Assembly: GCF_027244095.1 (NCBI RefSeq)
Contig: NC_069665.1
Location: 1,118,501-1,182,500 of the forward strand
Reading direction: 5' to 3'
Source of the DNA: Hemicordylus capensis
Taxonomy: Eukaryota > Chordata > Lepidosauria > Squamata > Cordylidae
DNA: 64,000 nucleotides
Below, piece after piece: positions 1-11,709 of the stretch. Under the pieces are notes generated by a model. The model ran no database searches. It had not been told where the DNA came from and was given only the letters and a program-made list of their open reading frames with translations. The position numbers and the translations under genes were made by a program. Numbering within the stretch: the first letter of the stretch is position 1; every line of letters starts with the position of its first letter.

Positions 1-2900
1 GAGGCTGGCCATCAGCGACAGGTTTCAGGGTAGGCGTGCTGGAATGACGACGGCAAAGACCTGCTCTTCCCGATGCATCGTGTTCGGTCACGTCAAGCTG
101 TTCTGGGCCACAGCATGAGCCGTGTGCTCAAAGCTGGAGCGCAGTTCCCACTCCGAGCGCAGCACGGGAACTGCCATGCTGGGTGGTCTTGGCCAGGCCG
201 ACTCCACTTCAGCAGGGCCAAGGCAGCACCACCAGGATGATCAAAGGGCTTCCTAGGCCAGTGGCTCTGGCCCAGAGCATGGAAAGGCTGCTGCAGGGAC
301 TTTCCGGGCGCCACACCCCATGGCTCACCGTTCCCATCTGACTGTGTGGAGCAGGGGGCTGCTTCTGCGAGCATGGTCTGCCGCAGGTTTACTGGGTACG
401 CGGCATCATTGGTCACCTGCCACTGCAGCCTGGACCCTCTGAGCTGGTTGCTCATAACACCCGCAGGGGGCCTCTGCAACCCGCAGCTGGCCTGCCCATC
501 CTTTTCTGCAGCACAACACCCGGGGGAATGAGTGTGGGCAGAGTAGAACCCTGGTTGCAGTGGTTCTGGCTTGGAATGGGAAAGTTTCCTCCTCCAGGTG
601 TGGTCAGAAAGCCCAGGAAACTGGCGTTTCAGCAGTCACCTCTAGCAGCTCAAAATAGCCAGCATGGTCCGCTCCTCTCCATGTTTCCCCAGCTGGTTGA
701 GGCACAAGGAAAGGTCAATGGCTGAGTTTCCCCGCTGGAAAGAGAAAGAGGCCGAGCGGGCCCTCATTCCACCTGCTCTCTGCTCCGCCTACTGAATCCG
801 TGGCTGTGATGAGAAGAACCAGCCCTGTAATTAAGAGGATGTCCATGTTCACAGCTTCACCTGCTCACCCCCTGAGACAGTTAGTGCAAGCAGAGTGGAC
901 CCCACCCCCAATGGGCCCGCCCCCGCCCCCAAGTCAGCTGCCTGCGCATGCTCACAACCAGCTCCCCGGGCCTGACATACCTTTCAGCGCTACGCATGAA
1001 ACCTTTTACAGCAGAACTGTGTCTGCCCCCAGGCTGTCTAAAATAAACTATTCTTCTAATGTAACTAAATCCTACAGGCAGTGACCCAAATCCACATAAT
1101 CTTCTCAGAGAGCTGAGCTAATGTTTGCATTGAGAGATGTGTGAAAACCCATGGCCAGGCACTCCCCACTTCCCCAAGCAGGCAGCTTTCTAGGGGCCGC
1201 ACGGAACGTTTCAGCACCCTCGGGCAGGGACAGCAGTAGAGACTTCTGGTGTTCCTGTGACTTTGGCTTCCTGGACAGAGATACCAGCAGCAGAGCACAG
1301 GGGAAGTCAGCAGACTGATGCAGCGGGCCAGGCAGCACAACTGCTAATCCGGCTTCAGATTCCCAAAGCAGCAGTGTGGACTCCCTCAGTCCTCAGGCCG
1401 CCTTGCCTCTTGCCGTCAGTTCAGTTCAGCTCCAGCCGGAAAACTCTCTGCCTCTAGCCCTATCCACACATTCTGTTCAACACTCATACAGTCTGTGCAC
1501 AGATGCCAGCTATGCACGTTGAGCTGACTGCAGGTTGACTGCAATGCTTCCTGTCTGCATCTGAGGGGTCTAGTCCCGGTTCACTTTTAAAACAAATGCA
1601 GGTACAAATGAACATGTAGGTGTGCACTAACATCTGGATGTGGGTGCAACATAATGTCTGAGCAGGGCTTCCGTCTGTCTCCAAATCTGAAACTGTCAAC
1701 TTCTTTCGTCACCCCCACCCCATGGACACACCCCTCCCTCCCAGAAAGCCGGACTTAGATGCCCCCACTCCTTGCCGATAAATTACGCATCCAGGACAAA
1801 AGAAACTCCGCTCCGTTTTTTTCCTAATGAGGGAATATCCACTGAACATCTTCAGCTATGAGCCAGCAGCCAGCTTAACACAGTCAGTTCCCTCTTGGCC
1901 TGAGCTGGAGGAGATTTCAGTCTGCCAGTTGTGAACAGGGCTACAGGCACAGAGGGCTCTTAGGAACAATGCCCAGCCCATGGCAAAAGGCATCTCACGA
2001 ATGTGGGGTCTGGGGCTGGTGCAGGGTGTCTCTCTGCTTCTGTGCTGGCAGCCCAGGCCACACAGTTATGGGGCTGGGTGGCCTCTGTTGCAATCCACTG
2101 GCTGCTGAGAATGGTCCTGGACAGACATTCTCATGGGTTGCCACAGAAAGGTGCTCCACGTGGAGCGAAAGCCAAACCAAGGACCCAATTTGGCCACTGA
2201 TTCAAGCTGCAGTCAAAGATGCCACCACCACCACCCCACTTTGACAGAACCCCTCAGAATCCCCAGACAAGCAAAAAGCCTTCAGAAAATATTATATATT
2301 GTTAATCTTATTTTGGTTCAGTGCGAGTGATGGCTTGTGCCATCCTAACTGCAAATACTAAAACCATAATCCATTGAAGTCCTTATATAAGGCACTAAAA
2401 CATGTTGCTGGATTACCTGCTTAACCTCGGCCATTAAAAGCCTCTCGCACAAGACGTCCTACTGACTCTCCCCAACTTCAGCCCCGAGGTGGGGGCCAGC
2501 AGTGGGGCCAACTGCCCAGGAGATGAATCGGCACAGCGGGATGCTAAGTGGGGGCCTTCCCTTCCCTGAGCAAGTGCCCCCCCCCTCGCACCTTGGCAGG
2601 GATGTCTGTCTCCCACTCGCAGAGCCCTGCGGAGACACAGAGGGCACATCCAGGTCAGCCCACAGGCTTTGCAGAGAGATGGGGCTGCAAAAAGAGCCAA
2701 AGGCAGAAACCAGGATGGTTTTAAGCTCGGCTTGAGCAAGGCAAATGTCTGGGGATGGAGAGGCAGCCAGCAACTTGCCTCTGCTCCTTTGTGTCCCCAC
2801 CCCACCCCACCCCACCCCACCCCCCACATTTTATACATTTCTGACGCTGACAGTTCGTAGTTCATGATGGAAACACAGTTCACAGACACAAAAATAGATG
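1..2900. other. Upstream intergenic DNA, no gene recognised
   Basis: GC-rich non-repetitive sequence for the most part. The longest frame (128 codons, minus, 93-479) has no recognised domain or convincing splice sites. A CCCCA-type tandem repeat sits at 2798-2826. An AT-richer piece at 2285-2420 might be conserved non-coding DNA, but that cannot be judged here. Confidence 0.5.
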
Positions 2901-2933
2901 GAGATGCTCAGCCTGGTGACCAAGCTGCAGAAG

Positions 2934-2939
2934 TTTATT
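2934..2939 (-). terminator. Possible poly(A) signal on the minus strand
   Basis: TTTATT (AATAAA on the minus strand) at the left edge of an AT-rich 550-base block (2930-3480) that looks like a 3' UTR in antisense. No coding exon is visible to its right, so it may be a lone UTR-derived copy or chance. Confidence 0.3.
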
Positions 2940-3500
2940 GTTTACAAAAATGCAAAACACAAATCAAATGACACTAGCAATACTGTTCATACACAATTAT
3001 AGATGAACCTTGCTGTATATCTCTTGGCCATATGCAATGGTGTGAAATGCCTTGAAGGAAGTTTTTTAGCATGGTTCCCCTTCAGATTTAGACATGGGAA
3101 GGCATGTGGGGCCTTTCATTAAAATATACCAACATACAGAGTCCCTCATCAGCTGCACGTTGCATCATCTTGACCCAAAATTGACAACATCATTCGCTAC
3201 AGAATTCAATAATACCTCACTTGTCTGAGAGCATAAAAGCCCTTTAAAGTTGTTTTCTAATAGATTAGCACATCCGAAGGGAACAGTTCTGATGCCATTA
3301 TGTCTTTTCTGATATTATGTAATCAAACTAGCAATCTTGCACTACAGTAATCAAACTAGCAATCTGGCAGTATTGAAACCAGAGTGGGGATCTCCCTCCT
3401 ATTTTGAAAACAATGTGCTGATAATGTAAACATCCACCCTCATTTACTTACAACATCTATGAATTTAATGATATTATAGTTGCATTCATCTCAAGGATCC

Positions 3501-3743
3501 TGGTTTAAAAATTAATCAGGATTAGGGAACCCAGCAGAGCTGATTGTGTGAACTCAGAATTTCAGGGTAATTCTGGTCAAAACGCTCGGGTAAGCAGCAT
3601 TTAACCAGGCTAGATAACTAGGATTGAATCCTGGTTCTTGATCCTGGTTAAATGCTTGTTAACAGGAGCAGTTTGACCAGGACTTCTGCATTCACACAAT
3701 CAGTTCTGCTGGGCTCACCAATCCTGATCAGCTTTTTAACTCC
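3501..3743. mobile_element. Foldback MITE, about 240 bp
   Basis: Arms 3502-3553 and 3690-3742 are inverted copies, sharing for example cccagcagarctgattgtgt. A smaller hairpin (aggattgaatcct) lies at the centre. There is no coding capacity. Non-autonomous DNA transposon; superfamily not determined. Confidence 0.65.
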
Positions 3744-3904
3744 TTGTGACTGTGTGAACACACAGCCCATATGGCTCCACAATGGCACATTGCCAGATAC
3801 AAGTATTGTAAATGATTTATTGCAAAGACATTCATTCAGTCATTCATTCGATTTCTATATCACCCTTCCAAAAATGGCTCAGAGTCCAGTAACTGAACTC
3901 TTGA

Positions 3905-4100
3905 CTCAGAGTTGCTCTTGCTTAGAGGGGAGGAGAGAAGAGAGAAGTGAGACTAAGGCCCATGTAAAGATGTCAACGTGTGGCTTGATATCCTACTCTC
4001 TCTTCCTATTTTTTGTAAAGCGCTTTGGGAAGTTCGCTTGAAAAGCGGTATATAAATGCAAAATAAATAAATAAATAAATCTCTATGCACAGAACTCTTG
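3905..4100 (+). repeat. Left arm of a 1.6-kb inverted repeat
   Basis: Includes gactaaggcccatgtaaaga, agcgctttgggaag, gcggtatataaatg, an (AAAT) run and ctctatgcacagaac. All of it reappears inverted at 5085-5490. Confidence 0.7.
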
Positions 4101-5084
4101 GCTCAGAGTTCAATAACTGAACTCTTCTTAATTTTTATTCATTCCAGGAAAGAAAGAGCAACCTCTTATAGAGATAAAATTGTGTGTGTGTGTGCGCGCT
4201 AGATAAACACAGACGGAGGCATCATCACTTTCCAGATAAACGGCAGTAGGACCAATCTTAGCTCCAGATCTGGGATCCAAGGGGGTAAAAGGCAGGTGGC
4301 CCACCAGTGGCCCAAGCACTGCCTTGTGCCGCCTTCCAGCCTCTGCAGGCCCATTCAGGGGGGTTTGTCTACAGGACCACCCTGGCTCCATGGGCCTGGA
4401 GCCCGAGGGCTGATTGGGCTGGCTGGCAAGTGGGTGGGATGTGTGGGGCTGCCGCCCCCCCCTTTGCTGGAGCCCAGTTGCAATTCTACTCTCCCTTCCT
4501 CACCAGAAGTTCAGTTGCAGCAAGCCCTGGAGATGAGAGGGCCATTTCCAAGCAGAGAAAGCCCTCGCTTCGTGCTTCTCTGTCATGCCAAGGAGGCACT
4601 GAGCTGGAAAGAGTAAAATATTTATACACATGCAGCAGCCACATAATTCCCTCCATAATTAATACAGATGCTCAGCCACTTGCAAAGGCCTGGAGGCCTG
4701 AAAGGGCCCCCCTCCCCCCACCTTGCCTTGGCGATGATTCTGCCTAACCACATTCAGCATCAGAATATCTCAGCCAACAGCACTTCCTCTGGAGTGGTTC
4801 TCTTCACTCTCTTCCCAACCCAGGGTGGTCCCCAGGTTGGCTAGCCATTGTGGCTACGGATTAGGGGAGTCATCGTTCAATGTCATCTGGGGGCTGAAGG
4901 TTGGGAAGCCCTGCTCTAGCAGGGGAGGGAGAGGGGGCCAGCTGAACCCCTGCAACAGGGCAGGCTTCAGAGCCCGGAAAAGCAGGGGGTCCCTGCAAAC
5001 AAGGAGCCTTTGGAAGCTGGAGAAGCAGGGAGTGAGGAGCCCAATAGGCATGGGGTTGCCAGATTCAACCCCAAGAGACTTCCT

Positions 5085-5490
5085 CTAGCGTTCTGTGCAT
5101 AGAGATTTGTTTGTGTATTTATTTGTTTTGCATGAGCCCCTGGTGGCGCAGTGGTAAAACTGCCGCCCTGTAACCAGAAGGTTGCAAGTTTGATCCTGAC
5201 CAGGGACTCAAGGTTGACTCAGCCTTCCATCCTTCCGAGGTCGGTAAAATGAGTACCCAGAATGTTGGGGGGGCAATATGCTAAGATCATTGTAAACCGC
5301 TTAGAGAGCTTCCAGCTATAGAGCGGTAGATAAATGTAAGTGCTATTGCTATTGCTATTTATATACCGCTTTTCAAGCAAACCTCCCAAAGCAGTTTACC
5401 AGAAAAAAATGGATAAAGAACAAGACCTCTTTACATGGGCCTTAGTCTCGCTTCTTTCTTCTCTCCTCCCCTCAGAGCAAGATGGTCCCT
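5085..5490 (-). repeat. Right arm of the inverted repeat, split by a SINE
   Basis: Reverse complement of 3905-4100, split into 5085-5131 and 5355-5490 by the SINE at 5132-5354. Shared marks are gttctgtgcatagag, atataccgcttttcaagc and tctttacatgggccttagtc. Confidence 0.7.
5132..5354 (+). mobile_element. tRNA-derived SINE, squamate type, full length
   Basis: A-box-like tggcgcagtggtaaaac and B-box-like ggttgcaagtttgatcc lie 30-40 bases apart. The tail is gtaaaccgcttagagag ... gcggtagataaatg followed by (TGCTAT)n. It sits inside the right arm of the 3.9-5.5 kb inverted repeat, so it is the younger element. Confidence 0.75.
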
Positions 5491-5544
5491 GGTCGCTCTG
5501 TGGTGGCAGTCAGGGATACACGGAAAGGAAAAGTTCGCCAGGAG

Positions 5545-5865
5545 CTTTCCCAGGCAGCAGGCTTGATTGCAGGTTTTCTGAGAGGCTTTCCTGCAAGTTC
5601 GAAGTTGCCCCAAAAAACCAATGCAAAAAGTGAATTGTTATACCCAGGATATAAATTGGGCTACACTCTTAACATGCAATTTAAAAAACCCGAATTGTGT
5701 GTGAAGTGCTACCCAAGAGCTTGCAGGGACTTTGGGGTAAATTTGGCCAATATGTGAACAGACACCCTCCATTCTGGAGGAAATGCGAACTAAAAGCCAG
5801 GTGTGAAAAACGTCAAGTTGCAGCTTCTCCCAAACTGCAAGGCTATGAGGAGAAAAGGCATACTG
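5545..5865 (+). repeat. Dispersed repeat, copy 1 of a local pair
   Basis: Similar to 7550-8115, for example acccgaattgtgt, gaagtgctaccca and ccctccattctggagga. Unclassified; no coding capacity seen. Confidence 0.6.
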
Positions 5866-5949
5866 GCTTCAAGCGCAGGGGCCTTCTCAAGTCCAGTTAA
5901 TAGTTCATGGGCGCCAAGTCTTGCTTTACGAAGAGGGGTGGGCTGCAAC

Positions 5950-6050
5950 CACAGGAGTCATGGGCCAGGGCCAGGAGGCCAAGGCAGGAGCCAGGAGGCA
6001 GGGCCAGGAGGCAGGACTGAGAAGCCAGGAGCTGGGCCTGAAATCAGGAA
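5950..6050 (+). repeat. Imperfect GCCAGGAGGC minisatellite
   Basis: Irregular repeats of gccaggaggca-like units, grading into degenerate copies. Confidence 0.5.
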
Positions 6051-6573
6051 TCAGAACCAAAGTTGGAGACAAACCAGGAATCACCGACAGAAATGCACTA
6101 GAGCTAAGGAGATCCCGTTGCTCAGGTGAAGTCCTGGCCATTCTGAGGCCTTTCTGTTCCAGAGGGATGAAATGGCCAGCCAGGCTGGAAGGGGTCCTCC
6201 TTCATTCCGGTGTGGCCGTTCCAGCAGCTCACCACAGAGGGCAGCCGAAGACAGAGCCAGAGGCTCAGGGTTCCAGCCACGCAACTCCCAACTTCTACTG
6301 GGCACCAGACCAGGTTGCTTTTCAGTTGCTCCTCCTGCATGTGGCCAGCCTTGGATTTCATGCAAAACAAACACATCCATAAAGGCTGGTCATACCCAGG
6401 AGCTGTGGTGCTCCCTGCAGGAATGCCCAGGGGGAGTGGCAACTGGGGCAATTTGCCCAGGCCCCCACAAAGCAAGGGCCCCCTGCCTCAGCTCCGGGGC
6501 ACACCATTCATCTCTGCCCCGTCCCTGCGACATAATTCAGCAGAATTCTTGATATTGTGTTCAAAGTTTCGAT

Positions 6574-6574
<1 letters not shown>

Positions 6575-6621
<47 letters not shown>
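6575..6621. repeat. (GA)n microsatellite
   Basis: Uninterrupted GA dinucleotides, about 23 units. Confidence 0.95.
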
Positions 6622-6628
<7 letters not shown>

Positions 6629-7299
6629 TGGTTTATCAGGGTATAAATTGACGTTGGACTACAACATGTAGACCCCAGCCTGTCCTGACCATGATAAACA
6701 TGGCACAGAGGGAGAGCCACAGTTGAGAATTCTCACATGTGGACTCTCCGCGCAAGGATCCTCACACATGGCTCCTCAGTTTTGTACACCCCTGCAGGAC
6801 TCCTTGTAGAGGGGCCCCAATGCTGCACCTGCCCCAGGCCCCATAAATTATCTGGACATCAGCTCTGGCAACCTGCAGAACCAGAATGGGAACTGACTGT
6901 TCACTTGATGTTGCAGCAGCAGGTGATGGATCGCCTTTGCTGTTCTCTTCAGAGCACGCGGGAACTTTCTGGCGTGCCTTTCATCTTTAATCCACCACTT
7001 ATGTTTGACAAACCTGACTTTCAGAACAGGGTTCCTTCTTCAGGTATCCATGGCAACACGCTTGCCCCTAGACAAATGCTGTCGGAGCAAGTGGCAGGCA
7101 AGAGATTTCACCCGCCTTTTCGCATCTGAAAACTTTCCCGGCAATGTTGGCAAATGGCATGCAGCAGTGGGAGAAAGGAAGCCCACTTAACACGCCGAGG
7201 GAATGGTGGCTGGTTCTGAAGGCGAGCAAGTCCCTTCTGACACCAACGCTGCAGAAGGCTCCCTTTGTTGCCCTGAGAGGAGACCCTCCCCGAGGTGGG

Positions 7300-7422
7300 G
7301 GGGGGGAGATAATGTTGGACTACAGCTCCCATCATCCCCAGCTGCAAAGTCCATTGTGACTGAGGATGGTGGGCATCATAGTCAACAATATCTGGAGACT
7401 CAAGGCTGGCAACAACCCCTGA
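7300..7422. repeat. Foldback element, ACTACAACTCCC family
   Basis: Degenerate copy: left arm ggactacagctcccatcat, right arm gatggtgggcatcatagtc, ending agactcaaggctggcaac. These 100-140 bp elements recur through the window. Confidence 0.65.
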
Positions 7423-7457
7423 TTTAAGCTGGACTACACGGGTGAGCAGGCAGGACA

Positions 7458-7477
7458 TCACACACACACACACACAC
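7458..7477. repeat. (CA)n microsatellite
   Basis: About ten CA units. Confidence 0.9.
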
Positions 7478-7549
7478 CCCGCCCAGGCTCTGCCCTCGGT
7501 CCCTGCAAACTGCATCTGCATCAACAGTGAGCCAGAGAGCAGAGCCCAA

Positions 7550-8115
7550 GGAAGGGGCAGGCAAGCTGGGTGCTCCAGGGAGTTCTCTACCCAGCAGGCT
7601 TTACCAGGAGTTTACTGCAAACTCAAAGTTGTCCCCCCAAAAACAACACAAACAGTGGATATTTTTAGTCTGGCTATAAACCAGGCTGCACTCTAACACG
7701 CAGTCGAAAACCCCGAATTGTGTATGAAGTGCTCCCCAAGAGCTCGCAGGGACTTCGGGGTAAATCTGGCCGATATGTGAATGCACCCCCTCCATTTTGG
7801 AGGAGATGCGAGTTTGATCGATTGCGTGCCGTCCAGTCAGTGTTGACGCCTAGCAACCACATAGACAGATTCTCTGCAGGCTGATCTGTCTTCCACTTGG
7901 CCTTGAAGGTCTCTCAGTGGTGCGTTCATGGCTGTCATAATCGAGTCCATCCACCTTGCTGCTGGTCATCCTCTTCTTCTCTTTCCTTCAACTTTCCCCA
8001 GCATTATGGACTTCTTGAGGGAGCTGGGTCTTCGCAGAATGTGTCCAAATTATGATCTATGCAAGTTAAAGGGCTTTAAAAGCCCTGTGTGAAAAACTTC
8101 CAGGTGTCGCTTCCA
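7550..8115 (+). repeat. Dispersed repeat, copy 2, split by a Bov-B LINE end
   Basis: Matches 5545-5865 up to 7814 and again from 8059 (aaaagccctgtgtgaaaaac). The gap is the LINE piece at 7815-8058. Confidence 0.6.
7815..8058 (-). mobile_element. Bov-B (RTE-type) LINE 3' end
   Basis: On the minus strand it reads a typical RTE-like ORF2 end (GKRSRGRPATRWIDSIMT), then a short 3' tail with gtcaacactgact. It is flanked by atgcgagtt (7806-7814) and atgcaagtt (8059-8067), a 9-base target duplication with one change. Strongly 5' truncated. Confidence 0.7.
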
Positions 8116-8119
8116 TCAC

Positions 8120-9270
8120 CTGCAGCCACAATTTGTTGCAACTGGATGCAGGATTCTAAATAGAAACCTGCCCCTTGTTGGTTAAGTCAAGTCAATAATG
8201 TCAGTTTAAGACAGAAACATCACCACTTTATTTACTTCTCTGGAATCCACCACATTACACGGGGATAGCCATCTTGTTTGTTTGTTTGTTTGTATCTATG
8301 TGAACCACTTTGGGAATTGTCATGACTCCACCCGGATGGGGTGGTTCCTGCACCCTCTGGTGACCCCGAGTAAGCAGAAGCGGGACTCAGTCCTGTGAAA
8401 AACGAGACCTCTGGCAGGGCTGGTGGGGTCAAGAGAAGGAGAGGAGGCAGGGCAGTTGGCAGGAGAGGCAAGGAGCAGCCGCCGCCGAGCCCTTCTCACA
8501 ATGCTCTCATCACAAGGACGAGCAGCCCAGCAGGAATGTAGCATGCCGGGGCAGAGCAAGCCTAGGAAGAGGCAACCCATGAGCCCTGTGGCCACTGCTG
8601 GGTGAACCTCTCGTGCAGCCGGTTTATGTAGCCCGCCATGGGAATCCTGGCATTGGAAACGGCTGCATTAGTACCACTGGCCCTGGGATGGGGGGGGTGC
8701 GTGGGAGGTGATGGGGGCAGAGTCCTCAGAGGGCACCGCCAGCATCAGCCATGGGCACAGTGGAGCCCTCTTGCTCAAGGGGATGCCTGGGGCCCTTTGC
8801 AGTTGCTTCCTTTGGCAAAACCGGCCATCTAATCTCATGACATTTGCATGGCAGTCTACCCGGGGGGGCCACCTTTCCAGAGGGGAGCGCAGCCCCTCCG
8901 AGCCCTGCCCCTGAGACCCTTCCTCACGTGGCCCCAGGAAGGACGGGTTGCTGAAGACTCCTGTGTGTGCTGGTGTGCTGCTTCCTTGTCCCAGGGGCTT
9001 CGTGAGTGGACTCTTGGCCTGGCAGGAGGAGTTCTGTAGAGTCTGTTGGAAGCCAACTGCCAAGAAGGAAGCTGCCAGAAAGGGACTCCGCCTGGAAGGC
9101 AGGAAACTCTCACTGGTTGTGCTTTGAACTGTGTGTTTCTTGGCCAGGACCATCACTTGTTTGGGGGGTTCTTTGTTTTTTGAGTGATTGAGTGATTGAT
9201 TGATTGTTTTTTGGTGAAACCTTAAATCCATCTTATTTTTAAATTATTTGGACTGTCTTTGTTGGAGTTA
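8120..9270. other. No gene or clear repeat
   Basis: GC-rich unique-looking sequence with a (TTTG)n run near 8276-8291 and a (TGAT)n run near 9183-9206. Overlapping frames on both strands have no recognised domain. Confidence 0.5.
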
Positions 9271-9279
9271 CATCCCATG

Positions 9280-9455
9280 CCCAAAGCATTCTGCTCGGGA
9301 TGCAGAAGAGCCCAGGTTCTGTCCCTGGCGGCAGCAGCAGCATCTCTAGGGTGGGCTGGGAGAGACCCCTGAGCCTGGAACCTGGGAGAGCCGCTGCCAG
9401 TCAGTGCAGGCGATCCTGAGCTGGATGGACCAAGGGTCTGACTCTGTTGCTGGCA
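9280..9455 (+). mobile_element. tRNA-headed SINE
   Basis: B-box-like caggttctgtccctgg, then the body shared by this family: agccgctgccagtcagtgca ... gagctggatggaccaagggt. Confidence 0.65.
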
Positions 9456-9614
9456 CTTCCTTGGGCAGCAGATATGATCAGAGAGGACAACTGCAGATAA
9501 ATGGTGTTGGATACAGACCCTGTTACAAGCACCATCAGTGGTCCCTTGGAACACGATTCGTAGCCATGGGCAGCCTGTCTCACCCCAGGCACTTTCTTCT
9601 CCAGCTCCTCCAGC

Positions 9615-9635
9615 CTCTCTCTCTCTCTCTCTCTC
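9615..9635. repeat. (CT)n microsatellite
   Basis: About ten CT units. Confidence 0.9.
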
Positions 9636-10267
9636 GTTCCGGCCCCAAAGCTGCCTGCTGTGCAGATCACAGGAGCCCTTTGTGCATCCAGGGTGCACCT
9701 GACCCAGACATTTGCAGAGAGCAGGCACTGCGGAAGCAGCGGCCTGGTCCCCCCCACCTCAGGCCACATTTTTGCCAGCTGACAAGGCTTTCTTGGGGGT
9801 GCCATCTAAGCACTCCGTTCAGACAGCAAAGTCATGCGGAGCAGGAGTGGCAAGAAAGCTGAGCTGGCTGGTGAAATAAACCGGCATGGTGGGAATCTCA
9901 CGAGGATGAGTGCCTTTCTGGAGGTCTTGAAGGACATGCAAGAGAATGCACCGTTTTAGAAACATGATGTATGACTCACTGTGAGACATAAAGGCCGTCT
10001 TAAATCATTTCTTTTTCCACGCCTCTTGTAGTCTCACACCAGGAAGAACTTGACGAGCCTTGTGCATCTCCGGGGTGCCCTCCAGACCAGTGACTGCCTC
10101 AACTTGCCTTCACCACCACTCAGTCAACAGACCTTTAGTTGATCAACTGCCCAGTCAACCTGTAGATACTTTGTCCTCATGTCCCTGTAGACATGGTTTG
10201 CCTGGACCTGTGCTGAGCATATTATTAGCCATCATTTGGTGAGTGAGCTGGAAGTTTCAACAAATCC

Positions 10268-10465
10268 AAGTGGGGCTGCAGCTCAGTGGCAGAGCCCCTG
10301 CCTCTGCATGCAGAAGGCCCCCCGTTCAGTCCCTGGCAGCCTCTCCTGGTAGGGCTGGGAGAGACTCCTGCCTGAAGCCCTGCAGAGCTGCTGCCAGTCA
10401 GTGTAGACAGTACGGCGTTAGATGGACCCAGGGTCTGACTCGGTATACAGCAGCTGTGTACCATA
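10268..10465 (+). mobile_element. tRNA-headed SINE, near full length
   Basis: A box (gctgcagctcagtggcagag), B box (cgttcagtccc), then ctgccagtcagtgtagac and ggtctgactcggtata. The best tRNA-headed copy in the window. Confidence 0.75.
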
Positions 10466-10654
10466 AGCCACTGAAACTTGGATCCGAACAACGTCTTCCC
10501 GGAAGAACGGAGCATGTTTCAAAAGTGGTTTTGCTGACTGAATCACAGGACTAGTGACCTGCCTGGAGGGAAAACGAAAGACCCCGAGAGGGAGCTGTGC
10601 AGGCTCAGCTTCAGCCCGCACAGAGGTGGCCAGCGAGGTTCTCTGGCGGCGGCT

Positions 10655-10735
10655 GCTGTTGCACTACAACCCCCATCACCCCCACTGCAACGTATGCAGC
10701 TGGGGTGATGGGAGTTTTAGTCAGCTTATTGCAGC
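10655..10735. repeat. Foldback element, ACTACAACTCCC family
   Basis: Left cactacaacccccatcac; right ggggtgatgggagttttag. Short degenerate copy. Confidence 0.6.
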
Positions 10736-11237
10736 TGATCAGAGAGGTGCAGATATCTGTTGAGAAGTCTCTCAGCTCCTCCATTTGGCTTGGAACTGGC
10801 TCACTGTCTCTGTGCTCCCCAGATTTCCTTCTCAGGCTGGCTTTAGGCAGAAGGTGCTGTGAAGAGGGATAAGCGAGGCCTCTGTGGAGCCCAGGCTGAA
10901 CATGTTTTGAGAGTTGGGGCATCCAGGGGGCATCCAAACGGTGTCACCCAGAGACCCCCAGAGCTGCAGTCAGAACAACTGTCTTGTCCTGCACGACTGA
11001 ACTGGTCTCAGGAGAGAAGGGGGTGGAGGGAGGGCCACCCAGGGACGTCTCCAGACCTTTCCACAGATGCACAAGAATGTGGACTCCAAGAGCCCTGGTG
11101 GCCATGGCCCCTGGTGGGCCTGCAGTTGGCTGCAGAGAAAACAACCCTTGGAGGGGGTTCCCTCTTAGAGGCCAGTGGTGGTGGGGAGGTTGGAGAGGCA
11201 GGGCATGGGCCGAGCTGGGAAGGGCCAGGTGCCGCTG

Positions 11238-11287
11238 CTTTCTCCTTCTCCTTCTTATTCTTCCTCTTCCTCCTTTTCTTCTTCTTC
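11238..11287. repeat. Polypyrimidine (CTT/CTC) tract
   Basis: Fifty bases, nearly all pyrimidine, partly mirror-symmetric. It could form triplex DNA. Confidence 0.85.
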
Positions 11288-11668
11288 AGGCGCCTCTGGG
11301 AGCAGACACGGAGCTGCCTGCCTTTTCCTCTCAAGGGAGGACCAGGCAGCAGGCCTGCTGTGCCGCGCTGCCCCTGGGAAGAGGCGTGGGCCCCATCCAC
11401 GCTGCTCTGGGGCCGGTGAAGAAAGCAGCCTTCCATGGAGCTGTGGGAAGGCTGAGAAAGCCCAGTTCTGGGACAGGCAGCCTGGACCACCTTCTGTGGC
11501 TGGAGGCTCCGCTGATCACTGACCTGCGTGTGCTCCAGGAGAGGAGAGCCCCGGCCCCTGTGCGGGGTGTGTGTGTGTGTCAGTGGCACAATTCAGCTGG
11601 AGACCCAGCCCTGCTCCCAGCATGAAGTGTCAGCCTCAGCATGGGTGGAAAGACCCCCAGCCCTGCAG

Positions 11669-11709
11669 CCTAACCCTAACCTTAACTCTGCACCCTAACC
11701 CTAACCCTC
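11669..11709. repeat. Interstitial telomere-like (CCCTAA)n run
   Basis: Several CCCTAA units, some diverged, in two blocks: cctaaccctaacc and ccctaaccctaaccc. Located about 0.85 kb upstream of the CALB2 start site. Confidence 0.75.

Noticed and set aside
93-479. 128-codon minus-strand frame at the left edge
   Set aside because: It looks less repetitive than most, so I considered an exon of a neighbouring gene, but I see no recognised domain, conserved motif or good splice sites.
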